Assembly (NCBI RefSeq): GCF_014204495.1
Contig: NZ_JACHLN010000001.1
Location: forward strand, 620,001 to 684,000
DNA from: Sphingomonas kyeonggiensis
GTDB lineage: Bacteria > Pseudomonadota > Alphaproteobacteria > Sphingomonadales > Sphingomonadaceae
Length of the DNA stretch: 64,000 bases
Direction of reading: 5' to 3'
The first letter of the stretch is position 1, and every line of letters starts with the position of its first letter. The notes beneath the pieces are model-generated. The model was given only the letters and a program-made list of their open reading frames with translations, did not search any database and was not told where the DNA came from. Shown here piece by piece: positions 8,308-17,480 of the stretch. The position numbers were made by a program, and so were the translations under genes.

Positions 8308-10995
8308 TCAGGCGCCGAAGGTGCGCTGCCACCAGCCGCGACGCGGCGTGCCGTCCTCACCTTCGCCTTCGCCTTCCGCTTCGGCATCAGCCTCCGCGGT
8401 CGACTCCGCCGGCGCGGCCTGCTCGGCGACCGGGGCGGCTTCGACTGCCGGGGCGGGTTCCGCCTCGACGGCCTCGACCTTCTTCTTGCGGGTCCGCTTC
8501 GGCTTGGCCGGCGCTGCCTCCTCGGCGACCGGCTCGGCGACGACTTCCACCGGAGCTTCGACCGCGGGCGCGGCTTCGGCCTCGACAGCCTCGACCTTCT
8601 TCTTGCGGGTCCGCTTCGGCTTGGCGGGAGCTTCCTCGGCGACCGGCTCGGCCACGACCTCGACCGGAGCTGCGACCGCAGGCGCGGCTTCGGCCTCGAC
8701 AGCTTCCACCTTCTTCTTGCGGGTCCGCTTCGGCTTGGCGGGAGCGGCTTCCTCGACGGCCGGCTCCGGCGCGACTTCGGCCGGCTCGGCGACTTCGGCC
8801 TCAGCCTCGGTCACGTCTTCGCCGCCGTCCTCGGCGCCCTCGCCACCCTCGGCGCGGTCGCCACGACGACCGCCGCGACGGCCACGACGGCGACGCTTGC
8901 GGTTGCCTTCACGGCCTTCACCCTCGGCGGCAGCGGAGACTTCCTCGCCCTCGACAGCTTCGCCTTCGGCTTCGACTTCCTCGCCGGCCTCGGCCTCACC
9001 CTCGGTGCCCTCGCCTTCCTCGCGACGGCCACGACCGCGGCCACGGCGGCGGCGGCGGCGCTTGCCACGGCCCTCGCCATCCTCGTCGCGTTCGCGGCGC
9101 TCGCCGCGGCCTTCGCGACGATTGCCGGCTTCGGCCTCTTCCTCGAGCTCCTCTTCCTCCTCGTCGATCTCCTCGACGTAGTCGTCGTCCTCGGGCTCTT
9201 CGATCAGCTTCTCGAACTTCGGCGCGTGCGCCGGCGGCGGGCCGGAGCATTCGACCGACATGCGCGCGCCCTCGAGCTCGCCATCCGACAGGATCTCGAC
9301 GGTCACGCCGTAGCGGTCCTCGATCTCGGCGATGTCGGCGCGCTTCTTGTTGAGCACGTAGAAGGCCGCTTCCTGGCTGGCGCGCAGCGTGATCACCGAG
9401 CCGCGGCCGCGAGCGGCCTCGTCCTCGATCATGCGCAGCGCGGACAGGCCGGCCGACGAGGCGGTGCGGACCAGGCCGGTGCCTTCGCAATGCGGGCACT
9501 GCACGGTCGACGCCTCGAGCACGCCGGTGCGCAGGCGCTGGCGGCTCATTTCCATCAGGCCGAAGGCCGAGATGCGGCCGACCTGGATGCGGGCGCGATC
9601 GTTCTTCAGCGCCTCCTTCATCGCCTTCTCGACCTTACGGACGTTCGAGCCATGATCCATGTCGATGAAGTCGATCACGACCAGCCCGGCCATGTCGCGC
9701 AGGCGCAGCTGGCGGGCGATCTCGTGCGCCGCTTCGAGGTTGGTCGCAGTCGCGGTCTGCTCGATATTGTGCTCGCGCGTCGAGCGGCCCGAGTTGATGT
9801 CGATCGAGACGAGCGCTTCGGTCGGGTTGATGACCAGATAGCCGCCCGACTTCAGCTGGACGACCGGGTTGTACATCGCCGAGAGCTGGTCCTCGACGCC
9901 GGCGCGCTGGAACAGCGGCACCGCGTCGGCGTACTGCTTCACCTTCTTGGCGTGGCTCGGCATCAGGAGCTTCATGAAGTCCTTGGCCTGGCGATAGCCG
10001 TCCTCGCCCTCGACGATCACTTCGTCGATGTCGCGATTATAGATGTCGCGGATCGCGCGCTTGAGCAGATCCGAATCGCCATAGACCAGCGCCGGCGCGG
10101 TCGACTTGAGCGTCTCCTCGCGGATGCCGTCCCACAGGCGCGCCAGATAGTCGAAGTCGCGCTTGATCTCGACCTTGGTGCGCTGGAGGCCCGCGGTGCG
10201 GACGATGCAGCCCATCGTCGGCGGCAGCTTGAGGTCCGCCATGATGCCCTTGAGGCGCTTGCGATCGGCAGCCGACGAGATCTTGCGCGAGATGCCGCCG
10301 CCATGCGCGGTGTTCGGCATCAGCACGCAGTAGCGGCCGGCAAGGCTGAGATAGGTGGTGAGGGCCGCGCCCTTGTTGCCGCGCTCTTCCTTGACGACCT
10401 GGACCAGCAGCACCTGGCGGCGGCGGATCACGTCCTGGATCTTGTAGCGGCGGCGCAGGTTCATGCGGCGCTGGCGCAGGGCCTCGGCCGGGCTGTCCTC
10501 GCCGCCATTGCCCTTGCCGCGGCGCTTGCGCGAACGGCCGCCTTCACGAGCTTCCTCGCCTTCGCCGGCTTCGGCATCGCTCTCGCCTTCGCCGTCCTCG
10601 TCGTCGACCGGACGCTCGAGCACTTCCACGCCGCCTTCGTCGTCATGGTCGTGATCGTGATCGTCGTCGCCATCCTCCTCGGCGCGCAGCGCGGCTTCCT
10701 CGGCCGCATGCTCGGCTTCCTCGCGGAGCAGCGCTTCGCGATCTTCCTTGGGGATCTGGTAATAGTCGGGATGGATTTCGCTAAAGGCCAGGAAGCCGTG
10801 GCGATTGCCACCGTAATCCACGAACGCCGCCTGGAGCGACGGCTCCACGCGGGTCACCTTGGCCAGATAGATATTGCCCTTGAGCTGCTTGCGCTCGGCG
10901 GACTCGAAATCAAACTCCTCGATTCGGCTTCCCTTGACGACGGCCACGCGGGTTTCCTCCCGGTGGCGTGCGTCGATCAGCATACGCATGGTCAT
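8308..10995 (-). CDS. rne: Ribonuclease E/G
   Basis: An 895-residue endoribonuclease that initiates mRNA decay and scaffolds the degradosome. The first ATG of MTMRML is used, with GGAG 8 bp upstream. Order: S1 domain split by an acidic, histidine-containing and Arg/Lys-rich insert (about residues 80-180), RNase-H-like and DNase-I-like catalytic core (VVIDFIDMDHGSN), the zinc-link CPHCEGTG, then a disordered C-terminal third. That tail has Arg-rich RNA-binding patches, three 38-39-residue repeats, and ends in RRGWWQRTFGA. In Caulobacter the terminal GWW motif docks PNPase, so a degradosome is likely here. Acidic and basic blocks alternate strongly. Confidence 0.96.
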   Translation of the reverse strand: MTMRMLIDARHREETRVAVVKGSRIEEFDFESAERKQLKGNIYLAKVTRVEPSLQAAFVDYGGNRHGFLAFSEIHPDYYQIPKEDREALLREEAEHAAEEAALRAEEDGDDDHDHDHDDEGGVEVLERPVDDEDGEGESDAEAGEGEEAREGGRSRKRRGKGNGGEDSPAEALRQRRMNLRRRYKIQDVIRRRQVLLVQVVKEERGNKGAALTTYLSLAGRYCVLMPNTAHGGGISRKISSAADRKRLKGIMADLKLPPTMGCIVRTAGLQRTKVEIKRDFDYLARLWDGIREETLKSTAPALVYGDSDLLKRAIRDIYNRDIDEVIVEGEDGYRQAKDFMKLLMPSHAKKVKQYADAVPLFQRAGVEDQLSAMYNPVVQLKSGGYLVINPTEALVSIDINSGRSTREHNIEQTATATNLEAAHEIARQLRLRDMAGLVVIDFIDMDHGSNVRKVEKAMKEALKNDRARIQVGRISAFGLMEMSRQRLRTGVLEASTVQCPHCEGTGLVRTASSAGLSALRMIEDEAARGRGSVITLRASQEAAFYVLNKKRADIAEIEDRYGVTVEILSDGELEGARMSVECSGPPPAHAPKFEKLIEEPEDDDYVEEIDEEEEELEEEAEAGNRREGRGERRERDEDGEGRGKRRRRRRGRGRGRREEGEGTEGEAEAGEEVEAEGEAVEGEEVSAAAEGEGREGNRKRRRRGRRGGRRGDRAEGGEGAEDGGEDVTEAEAEVAEPAEVAPEPAVEEAAPAKPKRTRKKKVEAVEAEAAPAVAAPVEVVAEPVAEEAPAKPKRTRKKKVEAVEAEAAPAVEAPVEVVAEPVAEEAAPAKPKRTRKKKVEAVEAEPAPAVEAAPVAEQAAPAESTAEADAEAEGEGEGEDGTPRRGWWQRTFGA
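8474..8740 (-). repeat. Tandem coding repeats in the RNase E C-terminal tail
   Basis: A near-identical block encoding AKPKRTRKKKVEAVEAE occurs three times (DNA copies beginning near 8474, 8591 and 8705; periods 117 and 114 bp). It gives Lys/Arg clusters separated by Ala/Val/Glu spacers. Such repeats can expand or contract by slippage and probably make repeated RNA-binding patches. Confidence 0.85.
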
Positions 10996-11492
10996 TTATG
11001 ATTCTCCGGGCGCGCCGGCCCCAGCCCTCTGGACTTTTGATGCGGAGGGCTCGCGCAGGCGCGCGACATACAATGCGGCCCTGGCCGGCGGATTGGCCGG
11101 CTGCGGTCTCGCGGGTTTCGAAAACTGCTGCTGCTCGCAGGGCACGCGCGAACCGGTGGTCCGCAGGCTCCGCCGCCATCACGCGACCGGCCGGTTCGGC
11201 CAATCGGTGCAGACGTTGCGGAAATTGCCTCATGTGAGCGTCAACCTGAACTGTCGCGACAAGATGTGGCCGCGAGAAAGGTCCGGCGCAAGGGCCGGGA
11301 CAATGCTGCCTAGCATTACCGTAACGGCGCGGCAACCTTGGCTAAAAACGGCAAACAGACCGGCAAGCCCTTGCCGCCTTGCCGGCAAAAATATGCCGAA
11401 TCCAAAATTAACCGCACAATTTCACGGCGATTTGAGGCGCGCCCTCTAGTCCGGTCTCGTCAGGGCAGACGCGTAACTCAGAGTATCAATCT
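10996..11492. other. Divergent intergenic region between rne and amiC
   Basis: About 500 bp without a supported gene. It must carry promoters for both neighbours and probably a long rne leader. Visible structures are an 8-bp perfect stem CCGGCAAG/CTTGCCGG (11360-11367 and 11378-11385) and a GTCCGGC...GCCGGGAC hairpin (11281-11301). No tRNA, terminator with U-tract or known riboswitch was recognised. RNase E genes often use long leaders for autoregulation; that role here is inference. Confidence 0.5.
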
Positions 11493-12755
11493 ATGGTTTT
11501 GGGCTGGACCCCCAGAGCCCCGGCGCGGCATAGCGTCAGGGTGCTGTTCCTGCTCGCCTTGCTCTCCGGCTGGTTGACCGGAGTCCCCAGCTGGGCGGGC
11601 GTCGTGCAGGAAGTGCGCGTGAAGGGCGACCGGGTGATCGTCAGGTTTGACGCACCCGTTTCCCAGGCAAGCGCTTTCATGCTCGCTGGACCACAGCGTA
11701 TCGTGCTGGACGCCAAGGGCGCCGAGCCGGGTGATCGCGCCTATGCCGAAGGGCCGGTGACGAGCATCCGACAGGGCTCGCAAGGCGCCGAGGGCGCGCG
11801 CATTGTGCTCGACCTGGCACGCCCGGCGATCGTGACCGAGGGCCGCTTCGGCAACGACGGCCGCACGCTCACGCTCCAGCTGCGCACCGTGGACGACGCG
11901 CAGTTCGCCCGTGCCGCCGCCGAGCGCCGGATGAGCTTCCTGCCGCCCTTCTCCTATGTGCAGCCCGCGGGCCACAGCCGCTACAGCGAGACGATCGCGT
12001 TGCCACGGCGCGCGCCGCCGGCCGCACTGCCGCGCGTCTATGGCGAGGCGGACCGTCCGCTCGTCGTGATCGATGCCGGCCATGGCGGGCACGACCCCGG
12101 CGCGATCGGCGCGAGCGGCCTGCGCGAGAAGGACCTCACGCTCAAGACCGCGCTGGCGATCAAGGACGCGCTGCTCGCCTCGGGCCGGGTGCGCGTGGCG
12201 CTCACCCGCGAGGACGATCGCTTCCTGGTCCTCCAGGAACGCTATGGCCTTGCCCGCAAGCTGGGCGCGGACCTGTTCATCTCCGTGCACTGCGACAGCG
12301 CCGGCAATGGCGATGCCTCCGGCGCGACCGTCTACACCCTGTCCGAAGTCGCGTCCGACAAGGAAGCGGCCCGGCTGGCGGCGCGCGAGAACAAGGCCGA
12401 CATCATCGCCGGCGTCGACCTCGGCACGCAGAATCCGGATATCTCCTCGATCCTCATCGACCTCACCCAGCGCGAGACGATGAACGCATCGGCGGGCTTC
12501 GCCCGGCTGCTCGGCCGCGAGGCCCAGCCGCTGATCCCGATCAAGGCGAACTTCCACCGCATGGCGTCGCTGATGGTGCTCAAGGCACCGGACATGCCGT
12601 CGATCCTGTTCGAGACGGGCTATATCTCGAACGAATCCGACGCCGCATTCCTCGCCTCGGACGAAGGCCGCAGGAAAGTGGCGCAGAGCGTGCGCAAGGC
12701 CGTGGAAATCCACTTCGCGACGCGCATGGCGTCACGGACTTTAGCTTCTCGGTGA
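11493..12755 (+). CDS. amiC: N-acetylmuramoyl-L-alanine amidase (AmiC-type)
   Basis: A 420-residue periplasmic zinc amidase that cuts the lactyl-peptide bond of peptidoglycan during daughter-cell separation. A signal peptide (ending about PSWAG, residue 36) precedes an AMIN domain that targets septal peptidoglycan, then an Amidase_3 domain from about residue 185. That domain has VVIDAGHGGHDPGAIG (zinc His), the catalytic-loop Glu in GLREKDL, and SVHCDS (zinc His). The 3' end lies inside an inverted repeat and is followed by PBP1A, a common cell-wall pairing. Confidence 0.93.
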   Translation: MVLGWTPRAPARHSVRVLFLLALLSGWLTGVPSWAGVVQEVRVKGDRVIVRFDAPVSQASAFMLAGPQRIVLDAKGAEPGDRAYAEGPVTSIRQGSQGAEGARIVLDLARPAIVTEGRFGNDGRTLTLQLRTVDDAQFARAAAERRMSFLPPFSYVQPAGHSRYSETIALPRRAPPAALPRVYGEADRPLVVIDAGHGGHDPGAIGASGLREKDLTLKTALAIKDALLASGRVRVALTREDDRFLVLQERYGLARKLGADLFISVHCDSAGNGDASGATVYTLSEVASDKEAARLAARENKADIIAGVDLGTQNPDISSILIDLTQRETMNASAGFARLLGREAQPLIPIKANFHRMASLMVLKAPDMPSILFETGYISNESDAAFLASDEGRRKVAQSVRKAVEIHFATRMASRTLASR

Positions 12756-12817
12756 AACCATCTCCTCAATCCCCTTGTGCCCTCATTATAGGCGGGTACG
12801 AGGGGAAGTGGTTTCAC
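12752..12817 (+). repeat. Inverted repeat spanning the amiC stop codon
   Basis: GTGAAACCA (12752-12760) pairs perfectly with TGGTTTCAC (12809-12817), and internal blocks (CCCC.TGTGCCC with CGGGTACGAGGGG) extend the stem with mismatches. The amiC TGA lies in the left arm. No U-tract follows. It could be a transcript-end hairpin between amiC and the PBP1A gene. Confidence 0.55.
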
Positions 12818-12937
12818 ATTGGGAATAAACCCGTTTTGGGGCAATCGCGGGCAATTCCCCTCCACGGCAGGGGCGTGCGGCGAGCCGCCAGACTCCCGGC
12901 TTCCTTCCCCGGCCAATCCTGCTAAACCGCGAGCCGC

Positions 12938-15454
12938 ATGTCCGACGGTTCCACCACTTCCAGCGTAAAGATGCGCATCAAGCGCGAGATCGGAGGCTTC
13001 AAGGGGCTGTTCGGTCGCGTCCGCCACCGCTGGTGGTTCCGGATTCTCGCGGTGCTCGCCCTGCTCTCCGGCCTGTTCGTGTTCCTTGTCTGGCTGTTCA
13101 TCGCGCGCAACCTGCCGTCGGTCGACACGCTGAAGAACTATGAGCCGCCGCTGCCGACCAATGTCCGCTCGGCCGAGGGCCTGCCGATCTACAGCTATGC
13201 CCGCGAGCGCCGCGTGCAGCTGAGCTTCCCCGAATATCCCAAGCTGCTGGTCGAAGCGTACATGTCCGCCGAGGACAAGACCTTCTTCGAGCATCACGGC
13301 GTCGATTTCCCCGGCCTGGTCCGCGCGGCCTTCCAGGGACTGGTCAGCGGCTCCACGCCGCGCGGCACCTCGACGATCACCCAGCAGGTCGCCAAGAACC
13401 TGCTGGTCGGCAACGAGACGAGCTACCTGCGCAAGGCCAAGGAGGGCATCCTCGCCTGGCGCATGGAAGACGTGCTCACCAAGCAGCAGATCATGGAGCT
13501 GTACCTCAACTCGATCGAGCTGGGGCGCAACGCCGGCGGTGTCGAGGCGGCGAGCCAGGCCTATTTCGGCAAGGAGCTCGACCAGCTGACCCTGCCGCAG
13601 ATGGCCTATCTGGCGATCCTGCCCAAGGGCCCGTCCAACTATGATCCCGAACGCCACACCCAGCGCGCGCTCGATCGCCGCAACTGGGTGCTCGGGCAGA
13701 TGCTCGAGAACGGCTTCATCGACCAGGCCCAGCATGATTCGGCGGTCGCCTCGCCGCTCGGCACCGTGCCGCGCCAGACGCCGAAGTTCGAGCGCGTCGG
13801 CGGCTATTTCACCGAGGAAGTGCGCCGCCAGCTGATCGACAAGTTCGGCGAGACCAACGAGACCGGCCCCTACAGCGTCTATTCGGGCGGCCTGTGGGTG
13901 CGCACCTCGCTCGATCCCAAGCTGCAGGAATATGCCCAGAAGGCCCTGCGCGACGGCCTGCTGCGCTATGACCGCGGCCGTGGCTGGTCCGGGCCGATCG
14001 GCCATGCGGATATCGGCAAGAGCTGGCTCCAGTCGTTCCTCAACACCAATATCGGCCTCGACTACGAGAATTGGCGCGCGGGCGTGCTGATCGATCGCAC
14101 CGGCGACAGCTGGCAGATCGGCTTCGACGACGGCTCGACCGGCACGCTGCCCAAATGGGCCGCGACCATGCCGGTGCGCGGCAAGGGCGGCCAGGCGTTC
14201 GATGCGTTCAAGCCGGGCGACATCGTCGCGGTGGCGCCGGAAGCGAACGGCCAGTACGCACTGCGCTCGGTCCCCAAGGTTTCGGGCGGCATGGTGGTCG
14301 AGGATCCGCGCACCGGGCGCATCCTCGCCATGCAGGGCGGCTTCGATTCGCGCATCCAGAGCTTCAACCGCGCCACCCAGGCGCAGCGCCAGCCGGGCTC
14401 GACGATCAAGCCGATCGTCTATGCCGCCGCGCTCGAGCAGGGCATGACCCCCGCCTCGATCGTGGTCGATGGCCCGTTCTGCGTGTGGCAGGGGGCCAGC
14501 CTCGGCCAGAAGTGCTTCCGCAACTTCGGCAATGCCCGCGGCGCCGGCCCCAAGACGCTGCGCTGGGGCATCGAGCAGTCGCGCAACCTGATGACGGTGC
14601 AGATCGCCAACCAGACCGGCATGGATCACGTCGTCGACCTGATGCAGCGGATCGGCGTGTCGCGACAGAAATTCCCGCCCTATCTCAGCTACGCGCTGGG
14701 CGCCGGCGAGACGACCGTGACCCGCATGGTCAATGCCTATTCGATCCTGGTGAACCACGGCCGGGCGCTCAACCCGTCGCTGATCGACTTCGTCCAGAAC
14801 CGGAAGGGCGCGGTGGTGTGGCCGGAGAACTGGCGCCCGTGCGAAGGCTGCAACGCGCCCGACTGGAAGGGCGGCGCGATGCCGCGCCCGGTCACCCGCG
14901 CCAAGCAGGTGCTCGATCCGCTCTCCGCCTATCAGATGGTCCATATCGCCGAGGGCGTCGTCCAGCGCGGCACCGCCACGGTACTGCGCGACCTGGGCCG
15001 CCCGATGATGGGCAAGACCGGCACCACCTCGGGCCCGACCGACGTCTGGTTCGTCGGCGGCACGCCGCAGATGATCGGCGGTCTCTATATCGGCTATGAC
15101 ACGCCGACCAACCTGGGCGGCTATGCCCAGGGCGGCTCGATCGCCGCGCCGATCTTCAAGCAGTTCGCCATCCCCGCCTTCGAAGGCATGGAGAAGGTCC
15201 CCTTCACCGCGCCGCAGGGCATCCGCATGGTCCGCATCGACCGCGCCAGCGGCAAGCCGGTGACCGGCGCCTGGCCGTCGAGCGATCCGCTTTCGGGCGT
15301 GATCTGGGAAGCATTCAAGCCCGAGACCGACCAGCGCCGCGGCCGCCGCGACCAGGAAGAACAGCCCGAGGCCAAGGCCGTCGAGAAGAAGGCCGCCCCC
15401 AAGAAGCAGGAAGGCGACAGCGACTTCTTGCAACGCGAGGGCGGAATCTACTAG
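12938..15454 (+). CDS. mrcA: Penicillin-binding protein 1A, bifunctional transglycosylase/transpeptidase
   Basis: An 838-residue class A PBP that polymerises and crosslinks peptidoglycan. A basic cytoplasmic start and one transmembrane helix (about residues 30-57) lead to the GT51 domain with catalytic Glu112 (SAEDKTFFEHHG). An OB-like insert follows, then the transpeptidase domain with Ser488 in the STIK motif, SRN starting at Ser548, and Lys693 in KTGT. The tail is rich in Lys/Glu/Ala. The ATG at 12938 follows a 180-bp gap from amiC. The start lacks a strong Shine-Dalgarno sequence. Confidence 0.95.
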   Translation: MSDGSTTSSVKMRIKREIGGFKGLFGRVRHRWWFRILAVLALLSGLFVFLVWLFIARNLPSVDTLKNYEPPLPTNVRSAEGLPIYSYARERRVQLSFPEYPKLLVEAYMSAEDKTFFEHHGVDFPGLVRAAFQGLVSGSTPRGTSTITQQVAKNLLVGNETSYLRKAKEGILAWRMEDVLTKQQIMELYLNSIELGRNAGGVEAASQAYFGKELDQLTLPQMAYLAILPKGPSNYDPERHTQRALDRRNWVLGQMLENGFIDQAQHDSAVASPLGTVPRQTPKFERVGGYFTEEVRRQLIDKFGETNETGPYSVYSGGLWVRTSLDPKLQEYAQKALRDGLLRYDRGRGWSGPIGHADIGKSWLQSFLNTNIGLDYENWRAGVLIDRTGDSWQIGFDDGSTGTLPKWAATMPVRGKGGQAFDAFKPGDIVAVAPEANGQYALRSVPKVSGGMVVEDPRTGRILAMQGGFDSRIQSFNRATQAQRQPGSTIKPIVYAAALEQGMTPASIVVDGPFCVWQGASLGQKCFRNFGNARGAGPKTLRWGIEQSRNLMTVQIANQTGMDHVVDLMQRIGVSRQKFPPYLSYALGAGETTVTRMVNAYSILVNHGRALNPSLIDFVQNRKGAVVWPENWRPCEGCNAPDWKGGAMPRPVTRAKQVLDPLSAYQMVHIAEGVVQRGTATVLRDLGRPMMGKTGTTSGPTDVWFVGGTPQMIGGLYIGYDTPTNLGGYAQGGSIAAPIFKQFAIPAFEGMEKVPFTAPQGIRMVRIDRASGKPVTGAWPSSDPLSGVIWEAFKPETDQRRGRRDQEEQPEAKAVEKKAAPKKQEGDSDFLQREGGIY

Positions 15455-15473
15455 CGGGCGTAACTATATACCC

Positions 15474-15554
15474 GTCATCCCCGCGAAGGCGGGGATCCAG
15501 AGCCAAGCAGGACGCGGCTCTGTTACCCTGGATCCCCGCCTTCGCGGGGATGAC
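15474..15554. repeat. Bipartite REP-like inverted repeat (27-27-27)
   Basis: Two 27-bp arms, 15474-15500 and 15528-15554, are perfect inverted copies starting GTCATCCCCGCG and separated by exactly 27 bp. Each arm also folds on itself (CCCCGC-GAAG-GCGGGG). It sits between the PBP1A stop and prfB. The same design recurs at 54256-54336, so this is a dispersed extragenic element rather than a simple terminator. Confidence 0.85.
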
Positions 15555-15582
15555 GAAGAATTAGGTTCGAAAGGTACTTCTC

Positions 15583-16710
15583 ATGCGCGCCGAAGCGCAG
15601 GCTCATGTCGACAACATCAAGGAGTCGCTCGCGCTGCTCCGCCGGTTCCTCGATTGGGACCGCGCGCTGCGCCGGCTCGACGAGCTCAATGCGCGCGTCG
15701 AGGACCCGACCCTGTGGAACGATGCCAAAAAGGCCCAGGACGTGATGCGCGAGCGTCGCCGGCTCGACGAATCGATCACCGCCACGCGCGCGATCGAGAC
15801 CGAGCTCAACGACACCGCCGAGCTGATCGAGATGGCCGAGGCCGAGGGCGACGAGGACATGGCGGTCGAAGGCACCGCCAGCCTTGCCGCGCTCGCCGCG
15901 CGCGCCGAGAAGGACAAGGTCATGGCCCTGCTCTCGGGCGAGGCCGATGCCAACGACACCTATATCGAGATCAACTCGGGCGCCGGCGGCACCGAGAGCA
16001 ACGACTGGGCGGGCATGCTCCAGCGCATGTACACGCGCTGGGCGGAGCGCCACGGCCTCAAGGTCGAGCTGATCGACTATCATGCCGGCGAGCAGGCGGG
16101 CATCAAGTCGGCGACGTTGCTGGTGAAGGGCGAGAACGCCTATGGCTATGCGAAGACCGAGAGCGGCGTGCACCGCCTGGTCCGCATCAGCCCCTATGAC
16201 AGCGCCGCGCGTCGTCACACCAGCTTCTCCTCGATCTGGGTCTATCCGGTGATCGACGACAATATCGTGGTCGAGATCAACGAGAGCGAACTGCGCATCG
16301 ACACCTATCGCGCCTCGGGCGCGGGCGGCCAGCACATCAACACCACCGATTCGGCGGTGCGCATCACCCACTTGCCGACCGGCATCGTGGTGCAGTGCCA
16401 GAACCAGCGCTCGCAGCACAAGAACAAGGCCGAGGCCTATAACCAGCTGCGCGCCCGCCTCTACGAGCGCGAGCTGGCCGAGCGCGAGGCCGCGGCCAAC
16501 GCGACCAACGCCACCAAGACCGATATCGGCTGGGGGCACCAGATCCGCTCCTATGTGCTCCAGCCATATCAGCTGGTTAAGGACCTGCGCACGGGCGTTA
16601 CTTCCACTGCGCCCTCGGATGTGCTCGATGGGGACCTCGACGCGTTCATGGCCGCCGCGCTATCCCAGCGGGTGACCGGCGAGACGGTCGAAGTGGAGGA
16701 TGTCGATTGA
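15583..16710 (+). CDS. prfB: Peptide chain release factor 2
   Basis: A 375-residue class I release factor that recognises UGA/UAA stop codons. GGQ at residues 248-250 ([12 protein letters not shown]) catalyses peptidyl-tRNA hydrolysis. The codon-recognition tripeptide is S203-P204-Y205, where E. coli RF2 has SPF. The reading frame is continuous through the region that carries the programmed +1 frameshift in E. coli prfB: here RRFLDWD is read in one frame with no in-frame stop. The start lies 28 bp after a REP-like element. Confidence 0.96.
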   Translation: MRAEAQAHVDNIKESLALLRRFLDWDRALRRLDELNARVEDPTLWNDAKKAQDVMRERRRLDESITATRAIETELNDTAELIEMAEAEGDEDMAVEGTASLAALAARAEKDKVMALLSGEADANDTYIEINSGAGGTESNDWAGMLQRMYTRWAERHGLKVELIDYHAGEQAGIKSATLLVKGENAYGYAKTESGVHRLVRISPYDSAARRHTSFSSIWVYPVIDDNIVVEINESELRIDTYRASGAGGQHINTTDSAVRITHLPTGIVVQCQNQRSQHKNKAEAYNQLRARLYERELAEREAAANATNATKTDIGWGHQIRSYVLQPYQLVKDLRTGVTSTAPSDVLDGDLDAFMAAALSQRVTGETVEVEDVD

Positions 16711-17480
16711 GACGCGGCCCCGCGCTGTTCCTGGGACTGATGCTGGCGGCGTGCAGCGGCGCGCCGGTGGCGATCGACAACAAGGAACAGGGCACCCCCG
16801 CGGCCAATAGCGGCTTCCCCGCCGCCGACCGGCCGGTGGCCGGCATCCTCTCGCCGCGCTGGTCGACCGAGGAAGCGCGCGACCGGCTGAACGAAGCGGG
16901 CCAGGTGATGGACCTGGCCGGCATCAAGCCGGACATGACCGTGGCCGATATCGGCGCGGGCGAAGGCTATTATACCGTCCGCCTGGCGGCGCGCGTCGGC
17001 GACAAGGGCCGCGTCGTCGCCGAGGACATCGTCCCCGAGACGCGCGACTATCTGGCGACCCGCGTGCTGCGCGAGAAGCTCGACAATGTCAGCGTCCGCC
17101 TGGGCCTGCCCGCCGATCCGCGCCTGCCCGAGAACAGCTTCGACCGGGTACTCATGGTCCACATGTACCATGAGATCGAGAGCCCGTACGAGTTCCTGTG
17201 GCGACTGCGCCCCGCGCTGGCCCCGGGCGGCCAGGCGGTGGTGGTCGATGCCGATCGCCCGACCCAGGACCATGGCACCCCGCCCGAGCTGCTCAAATGC
17301 GAGTTCGCCGCGGTCGGCTATGCGCTGGTCTCGATGAAGCCGATGCCCTCGGCGGGCGGCTATATCGCGATCTTCGAGGCGAAGGGCGAGCGTCCCGAGC
17401 CGAGTGCGATCCGCGCCTGCAAGAGCGGCAAGACCGCGACGCCGGCGGTGCTGCCCAAGGAAGAATCAAAGGAACCCTAG
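16707..17480 (+). CDS. Class I SAM-dependent methyltransferase with lipoprotein-like signal
   Basis: A 257-residue protein starting at TTG (16707), overlapping the prfB TGA, so probably translationally coupled. SAM-binding motif I is [15 protein letters not shown] (near residues 76-90), followed by an acidic residue (VAEDI). [11 protein letters not shown] segment corresponds to motif IV. The first about 16 residues form a hydrophobic leader ending LAACSG, a plausible lipobox. A lipoprotein methyltransferase would face the periplasm, where SAM is not expected, so either the leader is only a membrane anchor or the domain has another role. Similar leader-bearing methyltransferases occur in related bacteria; the function is unknown. 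Confidence 0.75.
   Translation: MRRGPALFLGLMLAACSGAPVAIDNKEQGTPAANSGFPAADRPVAGILSPRWSTEEARDRLNEAGQVMDLAGIKPDMTVADIGAGEGYYTVRLAARVGDKGRVVAEDIVPETRDYLATRVLREKLDNVSVRLGLPADPRLPENSFDRVLMVHMYHEIESPYEFLWRLRPALAPGGQAVVVDADRPTQDHGTPPELLKCEFAAVGYALVSMKPMPSAGGYIAIFEAKGERPEPSAIRACKSGKTATPAVLPKEESKEP

Noticed and set aside
8252..9181. Plus-strand Ser/Ala-rich frame opposite the RNase E tail
   Set aside because: Low-complexity reading of the repeated Glu/Ala/Lys codons of rne; no start context and no family.
10996..11492. tRNA or small RNA gene in the rne-amiC gap
   Set aside because: No cloverleaf with TTCGA-type loop or CCA end was seen by eye, and no terminator marks a discrete RNA; a tRNAscan/Infernal run would settle it.
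12620..15433. Minus-strand frame of over 900 codons opposite PBP1A
   Set aside because: Antisense shadow of a well-defined class A PBP; no motif of its own.
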